Shown here one piece after another: positions 33,776 to 44,416 of a stretch of 64,000 nucleotides of DNA. Source of the DNA: Bacillus mobilis (GTDB lineage Bacteria > Bacillota > Bacilli > Bacillales > Bacillaceae_G); the NCBI RefSeq assembly GCF_001884045.1, contig NZ_MACF01000105.1:44289-108288 (forward strand), read 5' to 3'. Under the pieces are notes generated by a model. The model had not been told where the DNA came from. It made no database searches and was given only the letters and a program-made list of their open reading frames with translations. Every line of letters starts with the position of its first letter. Positions within the stretch are counted from its first letter, which is position 1. The position numbers and the translations under genes are program-made.

Positions 33776-35416
33776 TTATTTTCCGAAAGACGATAAAAAT
33801 TTAACTCTATCTCCCATAGGAGGAGTATTATTATCGACTAAAGCAACTTCTAGAACTGCTGGTCCCTTTGAATTCATCAAGCCGTTTATAACATCTTGAT
33901 CGATATCTTCTAATTCAGTGATTCTGTAACTTGGGATATTCATAGCCGCGGCCATTGCGCTAATATGAATGGATTCCTGTTCGAAGGATGGATGAGTCCT
34001 ACGAAACTGTAGCGAATGACCATGATATACCATCCCTAAACGGGCATTATTCATCACAACAAATAAAATTGGCAAATTGTATTCCTTTGCCGTCAGTATT
34101 TCCATTCCGTGCATGAAGAAACAACCATCACCCGTAATACATACAACAGGGCGTTCCGGTTCAGCCAGTTTTGAACCAATCGCTGAACCAATCCCGCTTC
34201 CCATTGCGCCAAAATGCACATTAATATTATAGGAGTCAAAATCTATGACCTTCATGTGATGGATAACATACGCCATAAACTCACCAATATCAATGGTATA
34301 CCTAGTAGTTGAAGGTAAACATTTTTGAAGGGTCAGGAGAACATTTTTCGTATTATATTCCTCCGTATTCTCTTCCTCTTTTTTCTTTTCAGCGGTAAGC
34401 TCAGCGCTCTCCTTTTGCAATCCTAAAGCTTTTAATTCTTCTATTAACAATAATAAACTTAAATTTATATCGCCTAGTACTGGAATATCCACGTTGTACT
34501 TCCGATTAAAGACAGATTGGTCAAAATCCATTTGAACAGAGAAGCGATCTTTTATTAAGTTTCCATTATAATTATTTGTCGCAGTTTCTCCCAAGCTGGA
34601 ACCTACAATCAATAATGCTTTTCCATCACCCTCATTAATCAACGCTGAAGCAGCCTCATGACCAGCAAATCCAAATACTCCGACTAAAAGCGGATGTTCC
34701 TCAGGGATATACCCCTTTGCTTGTGGAGTTGTTATAATCGGCCAATTCAGCAATTCTGCCAACTCTATTAATGACTCAACAGAGTTTCTTATTCCCTGTC
34801 CTGCAAAAATATAACCCTTATCCCTTTTTACTAGCTCTCTAGCTGTTTCTTTTATTGTACCTAGGTCAGGAACAATAGGAAGTCTTTTAGGAATCGGCGG
34901 CATTTCAACACCTTCAATATTTTCGTGTTGAATATCAATCGGTATCGCAACATGGACAGGTCCTGGTACTCCGGATAGAGCAATTTCAATTGCTAGTGCA
35001 ACTTCTTTAAGTACATCCTTTACATCATTAACCGTAACGCTATATTTTGTAACAGACCTGAAGACTGGTTCTACATCTAATTCTTGTGATGCATTTAAAC
35101 CTACCGTATTCATAGGTACAGCACCTGTAATGAATAAAACAGGTAAATGCTCTCGCATAGCATTAGCAGCACCCGTCACAAGATTTGTGGCACCTGGTCC
35201 GCTACAACCAATACATACACTTAGCTGATTTGTGTATTTCGCATAAGCGGCAGCCATATAGGATGCTGCTCCTTCATGCTTTGCTACAATTGGTGTTAAT
35301 TCAGGCATATCATACAACTCATCGAAAAACGCATTTACAGAACCGGCTGGAATACCAAATATATGTTGAACTTCATTAGCTATTAAATATTCTAATACAT
35401 TTCGAGCTGCTCTCAT
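33776..35416 (-). CDS. ThDP-dependent enzyme, acetolactate synthase-like
   Basis: The 546-residue protein has the three domains of ThDP enzymes: N-terminal Pyr domain with the activating glutamate in AKHEGAASYMAAAYAK (near residue 47), a middle domain, and the PP domain with GDGCFFMHGMEILTAKEYNLPILFVVMNNARLGM, the GDG...N diphosphate-binding motif near 430-463. A charged insert (ELTAEKKKEEENTEEYNTK) lies between the last two domains. It resembles acetolactate synthase and related decarboxylases, but no small subunit or decarboxylase neighbour is present. It follows the GGDEF-EAL gene by 17 bases, likely one transcript. Confidence 0.8.
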   Translation of the reverse strand: MRAARNVLEYLIANEVQHIFGIPAGSVNAFFDELYDMPELTPIVAKHEGAASYMAAAYAKYTNQLSVCIGCSGPGATNLVTGAANAMREHLPVLFITGAVPMNTVGLNASQELDVEPVFRSVTKYSVTVNDVKDVLKEVALAIEIALSGVPGPVHVAIPIDIQHENIEGVEMPPIPKRLPIVPDLGTIKETARELVKRDKGYIFAGQGIRNSVESLIELAELLNWPIITTPQAKGYIPEEHPLLVGVFGFAGHEAASALINEGDGKALLIVGSSLGETATNNYNGNLIKDRFSVQMDFDQSVFNRKYNVDIPVLGDINLSLLLLIEELKALGLQKESAELTAEKKKEEENTEEYNTKNVLLTLQKCLPSTTRYTIDIGEFMAYVIHHMKVIDFDSYNINVHFGAMGSGIGSAIGSKLAEPERPVVCITGDGCFFMHGMEILTAKEYNLPILFVVMNNARLGMVYHGHSLQFRRTHPSFEQESIHISAMAAAMNIPSYRITELEDIDQDVINGLMNSKGPAVLEVALVDNNTPPMGDRVKFLSSFGK

Positions 35417-35433
35417 GCTTATTCCCCATTCAT

Positions 35434-38229
35434 TTAAAATTGATTTTCTCTATTAAAAAGTTTTTCTATGTCTTCAGCCGTTATAGGACGACTGAAAAAA
35501 TACCCTTGCATCAAATAACAATTTCGTGCAGATAAAAATTCGACCTGTTCCTTTGTCTCAACACCTTCAGCAATAACGTCAAGATTCAAATTCTTAGCCA
35601 GCGTAATAATAGTATTCGTAATGGCTGCATCATCTTTTGTCATATCACGGACAAAGGATTTATCAATTTTCAACGTTGAAATAGGCAAGCTTTTTAAATA
35701 CCCTAAAGATGAATAACCAGTGCCAAAATCATCAATAGCGAGGTTTATTCCTAGCCCTTTTAATTTCTTCATTGTTTTTAAAGTTGATTCTGTATTTTTA
35801 ACAATTAAATTTTCCGTGAGTTCTAGTTGTATATACTTCGGTGATAGCTCTACTTTCTCTAAAACGTTTTTTACGACAGCAAATAAATCACTTTGTTCAA
35901 ATTGACGTGCAGATAAATTCACCGACATACTAATTAATGGAAATCCTTGATCGTGCCATTTTTTTAATTGCTTGCAGGCCTCTTCCAGAACCCATTCACC
36001 TATCGGGACTATTAATCCGGTTTCTTCAGCTATTGGGATAAATTGATCAGGCGATATCATCCCATGTTCTCGATGGTTCCACCTAATTAAAGCCTCTACT
36101 CCCTCGATCTTATTCGTTTTACCATTTATTTGCGGTTGGTAATAGATTTCAAGTTCCTCTTGTTCCAAAGCCTTATACAAATCATTTTCTAACTTGACGC
36201 TTTCAAAAGTTCTAGTATCCATCCCTTCACTGAAGAAATGATAGCTACTTCCTGATATTTCTTTAGATTTGTACATAGCTGTGTCTGCATTTTTAATTAA
36301 GATTTCAGTCGTATCACCGTTATCAGGAAATATACTAATACCAATACTCGTTTTCATATAGATTTCATTGTCTACTAACTGAAAAGGCCTTGAAAAAGAA
36401 TCAATGACACGATTTACTACCTTTAACACTTCTTTTTCACTTTTGATATTAGGTAAATAAATAGTAAATTCATCCCCGCCCTGTCTCGATACCGTAGCAC
36501 TTTTGGAGACGCAAGCACTTAATCGGTTTGCAACTTCTCGTAGTAATAAATCACCGAAGCTATGTCCAAGTGTATCATTCACAAATTTAAACCTGTCTAA
36601 ATCCAAATACAGAACTGCTAATTTTTCAGCATTTAATTGAGCATATGTCAGCCCTTGGGTTAGCCTGTCCTTTAATAAAACTCTGTTAGGTAAATCCGTT
36701 AAACTATCAAAATAGGCATGATATTTTATTTCTTCCTCCATTTGTTTCCGTTGCGTTAAATCTTTAAAGGTAATAACTTCTCCGACAATCTCGGCCTCTT
36801 CTTTTATAGAAGAAATGACATATTCCACCGGAAAGCGGGATCGATCTTTTCTAAAAAATTGCTCGGTTTTATCGTACAGATTCCAACTCTCATCGCAATC
36901 GGAAATAGCCTGCTTTTTCTTTCCTGTTTCAATTCCGTTGAAAACCATACTGGATGGTTTTCCTATTAGTTCATTTTCCATATCATAACCTAACATGGAG
37001 GCACCAGCCGGGTTACAGAAGGTTATATTCCCTTCAAGGTCTAAACCAAAAATCCCTTCCCCAGCAGAATTGAGAATCAATTCTTTCTCACGGCTAAGCT
37101 GCTGCAATTCCGTTATTACTCGTTCCAGTTCCTTATTTTTCACGGTAATTTCTGAGGTTCTCTCTTCGATAATGACTTCCTGCTTTTCCATATATAGAAG
37201 ATTCGATAGCGTAGAGGTAGTTGCATCGACAATAGATTGTGACAGCTGTATTTGTGCTTCAGAATAATTGAAATTACTATCACCTAGATTGACTACAGAT
37301 ATTTGCCCTAATACCTCTCCCATTGAAACCAGTGGCAGCATCAAAAGTCCCTTCATGTCAAAATTACGACAAACATCATGGTTTGGCCGCGAATCTGCAT
37401 AAACATCTGGAATCCAAATTGGTTTTTTTGTTTTAATAACTTCTTGCGTAACTCTATCATTGCTTTGATCAAATTGTATCTTATCGTGTGTCTTCATCCA
37501 ATCTTCTTCTGTCCACTCGGAATCCTTACTTAATTTCACTGGTCTAATTCTTTTCTCAGCTAAAGGCTCTAGTAAGTGAACCCCGATATTATAATTACCT
37601 AAAACCTTTCCCAAATAAGAAAAACAAGTATCCAGACTTTCCTGCATGGAGGAACACATAGATAGATCCCGTGTCACATCAAGCAAGAGCTGCTTTTCAG
37701 CAATAAGGTTTACCTTATGAGTTAAATTGTTCGCATTTTGAATGGCAACAGCCGCCATATTCACATATGCCTCAACTGTTTGAATTTCTGACTCTGTTAA
37801 ATTCATGGGAATTCCATAATCAAATAAAAAAACTAGACCAAATAACTCTTCTTCAAAAGAGATAGGTAGTACGAATAAAGATTTAATTCGAAACCCTTCC
37901 ACCGCTCTCGGGTCCGGCCTGCTATCCTTTGATGTATCAGGTATATAGATGGCTTTTTTTGTTTCAATTACTTCTTTCGCCAGCAGATCAATATCTGTAT
38001 CAATGACATGCATATCCAGTGTCCATCCATTAATAACTTCCGGTTTTCCTACATACCCCCTAAACGTTCCATCTTCCTGTGGTAAATATATACCAACAGA
38101 ATCGCATTGAACGATTTCTTCAGAAATTGCTATTGTGACTTGCTCTAAAACTTCACGTAAATCCAGCTTTGTATTAATCATTTTAGTTATATTCGCAAGT
38201 CGAGAATACCTCGTTTGTTCCTTCAACAT
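35434..38229 (-). CDS. GAF-GAF-PAS-GGDEF-EAL cyclic-di-GMP signalling protein
   Basis: The 931-residue protein has two GAF domains (about 5-165 and 180-350), a coiled segment, a PAS domain (about 375-490), a GGDEF domain with intact RQGGDEF, and an EAL domain with EALIRW and the DDFGTGYSS and EGVET metal motifs. Both catalytic sites look complete, so it could make and degrade cyclic di-GMP in response to ligands bound by GAF and PAS. No membrane spans, so cytosolic. ATG 38229 (GGAG 9 bases upstream) is preferred over ATG 38244. It is the first gene of the pair with the ThDP enzyme. Confidence 0.88.
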   Translation of the reverse strand: MLKEQTRYSRLANITKMINTKLDLREVLEQVTIAISEEIVQCDSVGIYLPQEDGTFRGYVGKPEVINGWTLDMHVIDTDIDLLAKEVIETKKAIYIPDTSKDSRPDPRAVEGFRIKSLFVLPISFEEELFGLVFLFDYGIPMNLTESEIQTVEAYVNMAAVAIQNANNLTHKVNLIAEKQLLLDVTRDLSMCSSMQESLDTCFSYLGKVLGNYNIGVHLLEPLAEKRIRPVKLSKDSEWTEEDWMKTHDKIQFDQSNDRVTQEVIKTKKPIWIPDVYADSRPNHDVCRNFDMKGLLMLPLVSMGEVLGQISVVNLGDSNFNYSEAQIQLSQSIVDATTSTLSNLLYMEKQEVIIEERTSEITVKNKELERVITELQQLSREKELILNSAGEGIFGLDLEGNITFCNPAGASMLGYDMENELIGKPSSMVFNGIETGKKKQAISDCDESWNLYDKTEQFFRKDRSRFPVEYVISSIKEEAEIVGEVITFKDLTQRKQMEEEIKYHAYFDSLTDLPNRVLLKDRLTQGLTYAQLNAEKLAVLYLDLDRFKFVNDTLGHSFGDLLLREVANRLSACVSKSATVSRQGGDEFTIYLPNIKSEKEVLKVVNRVIDSFSRPFQLVDNEIYMKTSIGISIFPDNGDTTEILIKNADTAMYKSKEISGSSYHFFSEGMDTRTFESVKLENDLYKALEQEELEIYYQPQINGKTNKIEGVEALIRWNHREHGMISPDQFIPIAEETGLIVPIGEWVLEEACKQLKKWHDQGFPLISMSVNLSARQFEQSDLFAVVKNVLEKVELSPKYIQLELTENLIVKNTESTLKTMKKLKGLGINLAIDDFGTGYSSLGYLKSLPISTLKIDKSFVRDMTKDDAAITNTIITLAKNLNLDVIAEGVETKEQVEFLSARNCYLMQGYFFSRPITAEDIEKLFNRENQF

Positions 38230-38244
38230 AAAAACGAACTCCAT

Positions 38245-38581
38245 TTCATTGAAAATATCTATTTATATTCAAACTTAAATTCTTATTTAAAACCAATCAA
38301 TACTATCAGTTTACTATTCAATCATTACTGATTCGACAAAATATTTCATATTTCTCACTATTATAATGTTTTTTATAGATTTAATATAGGAATTGTTTGC
38401 ATAATCATTTAATATTTTTATTACTCAGTTGCGCGATACATACGTTGTCATTACTAAAGGTCATACAGCCACAAAAATTCATTTACTGATGATACAAATC
38501 AGCTTACTTAAAATGAAACAAATACCACTTCATTCAGGTAACAATGTACAACATTACTTATTGCTTTTTAATACATTACAA
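38245..38581. other. Intergenic region, nothing recognisable
   Basis: AT-rich; plus-strand frames at 38429-38749 overlap a hairpin and lack ribosome sites, so they are not called. Confidence 0.5.
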
Positions 38582-38630
38582 CAAAAAACAGATGGGAATC
38601 CCTACTCATCTGAGTCAAAATTCCCATCTG
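38582..38630 (-). terminator. Probable terminator of the dus transcript
   Basis: Perfect 11-bp arms CAGATGGGAAT/ATTCCCATCTG with a 20-base loop; on the minus strand the stem is followed by TTTTTTGTTG. It lies 177 bases past the dus stop, giving a long 3' leader-out region. Confidence 0.65.
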
Positions 38631-38806
38631 CCTATTCAAACTATCTCTACACGCCAGTCACAAACCCCACATACACAGAGTATACGCAGAAATACAAAAA
38701 GCGCTGGTTTGTTCAATACGTTTATAAAACTGTTTTCTTTCTATTGTAATCTACAACAGAAGTCAAAACTAAATAAATAGAATCCATTCCCCTCTATTTC
38801 AGGGAG

Positions 38807-39796
38807 TTACACTGTTTCACTACTTTCTACCACATTCACACTCGCCTCAAACTTATCAAGTAATGCGCGTACTTCATCAGTTGATTTTGTACTCATCAAT
38901 TGATTTCTTAGTTCAGCAGCTCCAGGGAAGCCTTTTACATAAATTTTGAAGAAGCGATGTAGTCCTGTGATGGAGCGTGGTAATACTTCTGCATATTGAT
39001 CTTGAAGATCAAGTTGTAGTCTTAAAAGATCTAGGTGTTCTTTACTGCTATGCTCTCTTGGCTCTTTTTCGAAAGCAAATGGATTTTTAAAGATACCTCG
39101 TCCAATCATAACACCATCAATGCCGTATTTTTCAGCAAGTTCTAGTCCGATTTTACGGTCAGGAATATCTCCGTTAATTGTTATTAGCGTATTTGGTGCG
39201 ATACGGTCACGTAATTTTTTAATTTCCGGAATTAGTTCCCAGTGCGCATCCACTTGGCTCATTTCTTCTCTTGTACGTAAGTGAATAGAAAGGTTTGCGA
39301 TATCTTGTTTGAAAATATGCGTTAACCAATCTTCCCATTCGCTTAACTCCTTAAAGCCCAGTCGCGTTTTTACGCTGACAGGTAGTCCACCCGCTTTTGC
39401 TGCTTGAATAAGTTCTGCCGCAACGTCTGGACGTAGAATAAGGCCACTACCTTTTCCTCTTGATGCTACGTTCGGTACAGGGCAGCCCATATTAATATCG
39501 ATGCCTTTAAATCCTAACTCTGCCATACCAATACTCATTTGACGGAAATATTCAGGGTTATCTCCCCAAATATGCGCCACGATTGGTTGTTCATCTTCTG
39601 TAAAAATTAAACGGCCACGTACACTTTTCATACCTTCTGGATGACAATAGCTATCCGAGTTTGTGAACTCTGTGAAGAATACGTCTGGGCTACCAGCTTC
39701 ACTTACTACGTGACGGAAAACAACGTCTGTCACATCTTCCATTGGTGCAAGTACGAAAAATGGTCGTGGTAAATTACGCCAAAAATTATCTATCAT
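38807..39796 (-). CDS. dus: tRNA-dihydrouridine synthase
   Basis: A TIM-barrel flavoprotein of 329 residues with [16 protein letters not shown] at residue 16, the FMN-site [22 protein letters not shown] with the catalytic cysteine near residue 100, and later VKTRLG and NGDI and [12 protein letters not shown]. It reduces uridines of tRNA to dihydrouridine. ATG 39796 gives the usual N-terminus; a longer in-frame TTG at 39817 would add seven residues. It is closest to the DusC-like branch, but the target position cannot be assigned. Confidence 0.9.
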   Translation of the reverse strand: MIDNFWRNLPRPFFVLAPMEDVTDVVFRHVVSEAGSPDVFFTEFTNSDSYCHPEGMKSVRGRLIFTEDEQPIVAHIWGDNPEYFRQMSIGMAELGFKGIDINMGCPVPNVASRGKGSGLILRPDVAAELIQAAKAGGLPVSVKTRLGFKELSEWEDWLTHIFKQDIANLSIHLRTREEMSQVDAHWELIPEIKKLRDRIAPNTLITINGDIPDRKIGLELAEKYGIDGVMIGRGIFKNPFAFEKEPREHSSKEHLDLLRLQLDLQDQYAEVLPRSITGLHRFFKIYVKGFPGAAELRNQLMSTKSTDEVRALLDKFEASVNVVESSETV

Positions 39797-39841
39797 TTCA
39801 AATTCAAATCCTCTCAATATGAATGCAATTTTAAACTCTCA

Positions 39842-39998
39842 ATAAAGTGAAACTTTAATCAGTGGGGGTTTTCTTCATCCCCCACTGGTTATTAGTTGAA
39901 CCAATCGGACTTTTATAGGCAGTTGATTCCCCACCTAACTTCTTTGCTTTCGTTGAATTTTGAGGTGGGGGTCTTACTGCCCATTAAAGCGGGATAAA
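39842..39998 (+). mobile_element. bcr1-type repeat element, copy 1
   Basis: About 157 bp, flanked on both sides by ATAAA (TTTAT on the other strand), with internal hairpins CAGTGGGGG/CCCCCACTG and CCCCACCT/AGGTGGGG. It is about 95% identical to the inverted copy at 56410-56565. Size, flanking pentamer and folding match the B. cereus group bcr1 element. Confidence 0.75.
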
Positions 39999-40044
39999 CC
40001 AAAAAGCAGATGGTATAGATTTTCCTATATCAACTGCTTTCCTA

Positions 40045-41421
40045 TTATACCAACTTCAGCCAAGCTACACACTCCACATGAGTCGTGTGCGGGAACATAT
40101 CAACAGGTTGTACTTCCTGCGTTTTATATCCGCCTTCTTCTAGTACTTTTAAGTCACGTGCTAATGTTGCTGGGTTACATGATACGTATACGACGCGTTT
40201 TGGTTTCATGTCGATGATTGTGTTTAGTAGTGCATCATCACAACCTTTACGCGGTGGATCTACGACCATTGTGTCGGCGATTATGCCTTCTTTGTACCAT
40301 TTTGGAATAACTACTTCTGCTTCCCCTACGCCAAATTCAGCATTTGTCATGTTGTTTAGTGCTGCGTTTCGGTTTGCGTCTTCGATTGCTTCCGGAACGA
40401 TTTCAACGCCGTACACTTTTTTCGCTTTTTGCGCTAAGAATAAGGAGATTGATCCAATTCCGCAATAGGCATCAATTACTGTTTCGTTGCCATCTAATTT
40501 TGCATATTCTAACGTTTTGTCGTATAACACTTTCGTTTGTTCTGGGTTTACTTGATAGAATGAACGTGCTGAAATTGCAAATTTAATGTCACCGATAAAG
40601 TCATAAATATATTCTGATCCGTACAGTACTGTCGTTGTGTCTCCGAAGATTACATTTGTACGTTTCGTGTTTACGTTTTGAACAATCGATTTTACTTCTG
40701 GGAATTTTGCAGCAATTTCTTCAATGATTGCTTTTTTGTTTGGTAATTCTGCTGTACGAGTAATGAAGACAAGCATAATTTCCCCTGTTACTTGTCCGTA
40801 ACGAGCCATTACGTGGCGAAGTGTTCCTTTATTACGCTCTTCGTTGTATGCCGAAATACCGTGTTTTTCACAAATACGTTTTACTTCCTGGATTAATGTA
40901 TCGTTTTCTTCTGCCTGAATTAAACATGATTCCATATTAATGATGTCATGTGTTCCTTGGCGATAGAAACCAGCGACAAGTCCACCTTCACGTTCTCCAA
41001 TTGGTACTTGTGCTTTGTTACGGTATACCCATGGGTTCTTCATACCAAGTACAGGGTGCACAGGAACATCGCTTAATCCGCCAATACGCTGCATAACGTC
41101 ACGTACTTGTTTTTCTTTCGCTTGTAATTGTCCTTCATATGTTAAGTGCTGAAGCTGACAACCGCCGCACTGATTGTACACCGGGCATTCTGCATCTTTA
41201 CGATATGGGCTTTCTGTATGAAGTTTCATTAAACGACCGAATGCGAAGTTTTTCTTCACTTTAATAATTTTAATTTGTGCTTCTTCACCTGGTAATCCGT
41301 TTTTAACGAAAATAGGATAGCCCTTTACTTTCGCAACACCGGCACCATCATGTGTTAAATCTTCAAATACTACATCTATAAACTCGTTTTTCTCAACTGG
41401 TGGCGTCATTTTTGTACTCAT
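40045..41421 (-). CDS. rlmCD: 23S rRNA (uracil-5-)-methyltransferase, RlmCD/TrmA family
   Basis: The 458-residue enzyme has an N-terminal TRAM domain ([23 protein letters not shown]), an iron-sulfur cluster motif [15 protein letters not shown] near residue 80, the SAM-binding [15 protein letters not shown], and the C5-methyltransferase motifs DPPRKGCD and [13 protein letters not shown] with the nucleophilic cysteine. It makes 5-methyluridine in 23S rRNA. ATG 41421 has GAGAGG 7 bases upstream; ATG 41442 is a longer frame. It is a single gene. Confidence 0.9.
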   Translation of the reverse strand: MSTKMTPPVEKNEFIDVVFEDLTHDGAGVAKVKGYPIFVKNGLPGEEAQIKIIKVKKNFAFGRLMKLHTESPYRKDAECPVYNQCGGCQLQHLTYEGQLQAKEKQVRDVMQRIGGLSDVPVHPVLGMKNPWVYRNKAQVPIGEREGGLVAGFYRQGTHDIINMESCLIQAEENDTLIQEVKRICEKHGISAYNEERNKGTLRHVMARYGQVTGEIMLVFITRTAELPNKKAIIEEIAAKFPEVKSIVQNVNTKRTNVIFGDTTTVLYGSEYIYDFIGDIKFAISARSFYQVNPEQTKVLYDKTLEYAKLDGNETVIDAYCGIGSISLFLAQKAKKVYGVEIVPEAIEDANRNAALNNMTNAEFGVGEAEVVIPKWYKEGIIADTMVVDPPRKGCDDALLNTIIDMKPKRVVYVSCNPATLARDLKVLEEGGYKTQEVQPVDMFPHTTHVECVAWLKLV

Positions 41422-41560
41422 TTTCCGACCTCTCTTTTTCATAACACTGCGTTACATTTTATCATACTTATATGGTCTATTTCTATCGGAAGAAAAAAAG
41501 CTATTGACGATAGTTCTCTGTTAATGTTACGCTACTACTAATTTAATACGGACGATGTTA

Positions 41561-41629
41561 CCTCATATATATTCGATAATATGGATCGAGAGTTTCTACC
41601 CGGCAACCTTAAATTGCTGGACTATGGGG
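41561..41629 (+). promoter_or_regulatory. Guanine-class purine riboswitch
   Basis: The aptamer has P1 (CCTCATA/TATGGGG), P2 (TTCGAT/ATCGAG), the loop sequence GTTTCTACC, and P3 (CCGGCAA/TTGCTGG). The specificity base in GGACTATG is C, so it should bind guanine or hypoxanthine rather than adenine. It precedes a terminator and a nucleoside transporter gene. Confidence 0.93.
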
Positions 41630-41657
41630 AAAACTAATGAATATTAGCCTATGTGCA

Positions 41658-41724
41658 AAAAAAGACTCATATTGATTAGCTTTCTCTCATAGATGAAAGT
41701 GAATCCATATGGGTCTTTTTTTAT
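41658..41724 (+). terminator. Riboswitch-controlled terminator
   Basis: AAAAGACTCATAT/ATATGGGTCTTTT with a long inner loop is followed by a T-run; it lies between the purine aptamer and the transporter gene. Confidence 0.82.
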
Positions 41725-41846
41725 TTTTATTTTTCTAAAAGGTCAGACATCTTACGTATGACATAAAACCTCTTTGTTTTATTTTTAGTAATATAACGAG
41801 CGTTTTATGTACAAACTTTATACGAACTTCTGAAAGGGGCAACTAC

Positions 41847-43043
41847 ATGCAATATGTAATGAGCATTATCGGTATTCTTGTCGTTTTAGGTTTATGCTTT
41901 GCTTTGTCAAACAATAGAAGTAAAATCAACTTCCGTGCAATTGCTATTATGATTGGTTTTCAAATTTTAATCGGTTGGTTTATGTTTGGCACAAAGATTG
42001 GTCAACAAATCATTATTTTCATTGGTAAAGTTTTCAACAAACTAATTAAACTTGGTACGACAGGTGTCGATTTTCTCTTTAATGGAATTCAAAGAGATTT
42101 TGTCTTTTTCTTAAACGTACTATTAATTATCGTATTTTTCTCAGCACTACTTTCTATCTTTAGCTATTTAGGTGTTTTACCATTCATCGTTCGCGTTGTC
42201 GGCGGTGCCATTTCAAAAATCACTGGTTTACCACGCGTCGAGTCATTCCACGCAGTAAACTCTGTATTCTTCGGTTCAAGTGAAGCGTTAATCGTTATTA
42301 AAAACGATTTACAGCATTTTAACAAAAACCGTATGTTTATCATTTGTTGTTCTGCGATGAGCTCAGTTTCTGCTTCTGTTACAGCATCATACGTAATGAT
42401 GTTAGATGCGAAATATGTACTAGCAGCTCTTCCGCTAAACTTATTCTCAAGCTTGATCGTTTGTTCGCTATTAACACCAGTTGATACGAAGAAAGAAGAT
42501 GAAGTAATTCAAAAATTTGATAGAACTTTATTCGGAGACAGCTTTATCGGCGCAATGATTAACGGTGCGCTTGATGGTTTAAAAGTAGCTGGTATCGTTG
42601 CCGCATTAATGATTGCCTTCATCGGTGTAATGGAAGTTGTAAACTACGTAATTAGCGCAGCTTCAGGTGCAATGGGATATGCTGTTACTTTACAACAAAT
42701 CTTCGGTTATATACTTTCTCCATTCGCGTTCTTAATGGGTATTCCAACTCAAGATATTATCCCAGCTGGTGGTATTATGGGTACGAAGATTGTATTAAAC
42801 GAGTTTGTAGCAATTCTTGATTTAAAAGATGTTGCAGCAACATTATCTCCACGTACAGTTGGAATCGTTACAGTATTCTTAATTAGCTTCGCAAGTATTA
42901 GCCAAATTGGTGCGATTGTAGGTACAATCCGTGCCCTTTCTGAAAAACAAGGAAGCATCGTTTCTAAATTTGGTTGGAAAATGCTATTTGCATCAACACT
43001 TGCTTCTATTTTATCTGCAACAATCGCTGGATTGTTTATTTAA
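41847..43043 (+). CDS. nupG: NupC/NupG-type nucleoside transporter
   Basis: A concentrative nucleoside transporter of 398 residues with the three family modules: N-terminal spans (GFQILIGWFMFGTKIGQQ), a Gate domain with ESFHAVNSVFFGSSEALIVI near residue 132, and a C-terminal module with GGIMGTKIVLNEFVAI. It imports nucleosides with protons or sodium. Guanine-riboswitch control suggests purine nucleosides such as guanosine, as for B. subtilis NupG. AAAGGGG lies 8 bases before ATG 41847. Confidence 0.92.
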   Translation: MQYVMSIIGILVVLGLCFALSNNRSKINFRAIAIMIGFQILIGWFMFGTKIGQQIIIFIGKVFNKLIKLGTTGVDFLFNGIQRDFVFFLNVLLIIVFFSALLSIFSYLGVLPFIVRVVGGAISKITGLPRVESFHAVNSVFFGSSEALIVIKNDLQHFNKNRMFIICCSAMSSVSASVTASYVMMLDAKYVLAALPLNLFSSLIVCSLLTPVDTKKEDEVIQKFDRTLFGDSFIGAMINGALDGLKVAGIVAALMIAFIGVMEVVNYVISAASGAMGYAVTLQQIFGYILSPFAFLMGIPTQDIIPAGGIMGTKIVLNEFVAILDLKDVAATLSPRTVGIVTVFLISFASISQIGAIVGTIRALSEKQGSIVSKFGWKMLFASTLASILSATIAGLFI

Positions 43044-43045
43044 TA

Positions 43046-43084
43046 AAAAATCACCTTACTCGTTGAAGTAAGGTGATTTTTTTA
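43046..43084 (+). terminator. Terminator of the nucleoside transporter gene
   Basis: AAAATCACCTTACT/AGTAAGGTGATTTT followed by TTTT. Confidence 0.92.
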
Positions 43085-43139
43085 TCTATTGTTACTTTTC
43101 TCATTCCATCCATTTTCCTCAAATGATATGATGAACAAG

Positions 43140-43175
43140 GGTATGTCCCCACCTCTCTAACAGCGGGGGGATTTT
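43140..43175. repeat. Short hairpin sharing a 17-bp motif with 59308-59324
   Basis: GTCCCCACC...GCGGGGGGA can fold; the segment CTAACAGCGGGGGGATT (43157-43173) matches CTAACAGCGGAGGGGTT at 59308-59324 at 14 of 17 positions. Possibly a remnant repeat. Confidence 0.35.
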
Positions 43176-43217
43176 AAATATAAGCATGCAACATAATACA
43201 CAATAGAAGGTGATTTT

Positions 43218-44300
43218 ATGAAAAAATACGCAGCAATCGCTTTATGTACGTCTGCCATTTTAGCTGGCTGTAACAGTAGCAACGTAAGTCCTGAACCTAA
43301 AAAAGAGAAAAAGGTTCAAGAGACTAAGAAGCAAGAAGTGACCGTACAAGAACAAGGTAAAATTTCTTATACTCCAATTACACATGAATCTACAAACACT
43401 ACTATTCATATGACAGATATAAAGGATACTTTAACTGAGGTACAATATAAAATTTGGCGCACAGCTGACGGAAAAGAACACACTAAATCCTTTTCTTCTA
43501 AAGAAAAGGATAAACAGTTTACAATGCCTTTTGACATAAAAGAATTTGAAGGAAAACGCGGTGAGTTTCAAATTGAAGCAATAGGAATGAAAGAAGATGG
43601 GAAAACCATTCCGCTCACAAAATCTGCTATTACTTTCGAGCAAAAGGTTCCCGTTCTTATGTACCATGCAATCGATGATTATCACGGACAAGGCATTAAA
43701 GATTTATTCGTATCCCCCGCTAACTTCGAAGCCCAAATGAAATATTTAAAAGACAATGATTATACATTACTAACTTTTGAACGCTGGGGCGATATAAATA
43801 AAGTGAATAAACCTATCTTTGTTACATTTGATGACGGTATGAAAAATAATATGAATGCATTTCATATTTTGCAAAAGCTAAAAAACGATACGTTTAAACC
43901 AACAGCAACAGAATATATGATTGTTGATAACGTTGATGTAGAAGGATCACTGTCTACATCTGACATAAAAGAAATGATTGATTCCGGCATTTTCTCCATG
44001 CAATCTCATACTGCAACGCATGCAGACTTACCGAAGATTACAAACTATGAAGAAGAATTAAAGGGATCGAAAGAAAAGCTAGAAAAAATAACAGGTAAGC
44101 CCGTTATCGCAGTTGCTTATCCATTCGGTCATGTAGATGATAAAGTCGTTGCAGAAACGAAGAAATATTATCAATTTGCGACGACAACAAAACCCGGAAA
44201 GTTCATCACAAAAGGTGAACCCGATGAGTTGTTAAAAATGAAGCGCGTTCGCATACACAATTCGACGACTGTAGAACAATTTGCTTCTTCGATTAAATAA
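43218..44300 (+). CDS. Lipoprotein polysaccharide deacetylase (NodB domain)
   Basis: The 360-residue protein has a lipoprotein signal with lipobox ILAGC (Cys18), a beta domain (about 45-145) of fibronectin-III-like type, and a NodB carbohydrate esterase 4 domain starting VPVLMYHAIDDY. The first motif is VTFDDGMKNN (only two adjacent Asp visible) and the second SHTATHAD supplies zinc His residues. It matches the lipoprotein deacetylases that are studied in B. anthracis and B. cereus for cell-wall maintenance and salt adaptation. It should act at the outer membrane surface. It is a single gene. Confidence 0.85.
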   Translation: MKKYAAIALCTSAILAGCNSSNVSPEPKKEKKVQETKKQEVTVQEQGKISYTPITHESTNTTIHMTDIKDTLTEVQYKIWRTADGKEHTKSFSSKEKDKQFTMPFDIKEFEGKRGEFQIEAIGMKEDGKTIPLTKSAITFEQKVPVLMYHAIDDYHGQGIKDLFVSPANFEAQMKYLKDNDYTLLTFERWGDINKVNKPIFVTFDDGMKNNMNAFHILQKLKNDTFKPTATEYMIVDNVDVEGSLSTSDIKEMIDSGIFSMQSHTATHADLPKITNYEEELKGSKEKLEKITGKPVIAVAYPFGHVDDKVVAETKKYYQFATTTKPGKFITKGEPDELLKMKRVRIHNSTTVEQFASSIK

Positions 44301-44304
44301 CGAT

Positions 44305-44336
44305 GAGAGCTCAATATATTTTGAGCTCTCTTTTTA
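44305..44336 (+). terminator. Terminator of the deacetylase gene
   Basis: GAGAGCTCAA/TTGAGCTCTC followed by TTTTT. Confidence 0.9.
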
Positions 44337-44416
44337 TGCTATATTTATATATATTTTTTGAATTTTCTTGTATTATATATAGTAAGAAATCTTTCAAATT
44401 AAAGGAGATTATACAT

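Noticed and set aside
38429-38780. Two overlapping plus-strand frames of 78-106 codons
   Set aside because: They overlap each other and the dus terminator; no ribosome sites and low-complexity sequence.
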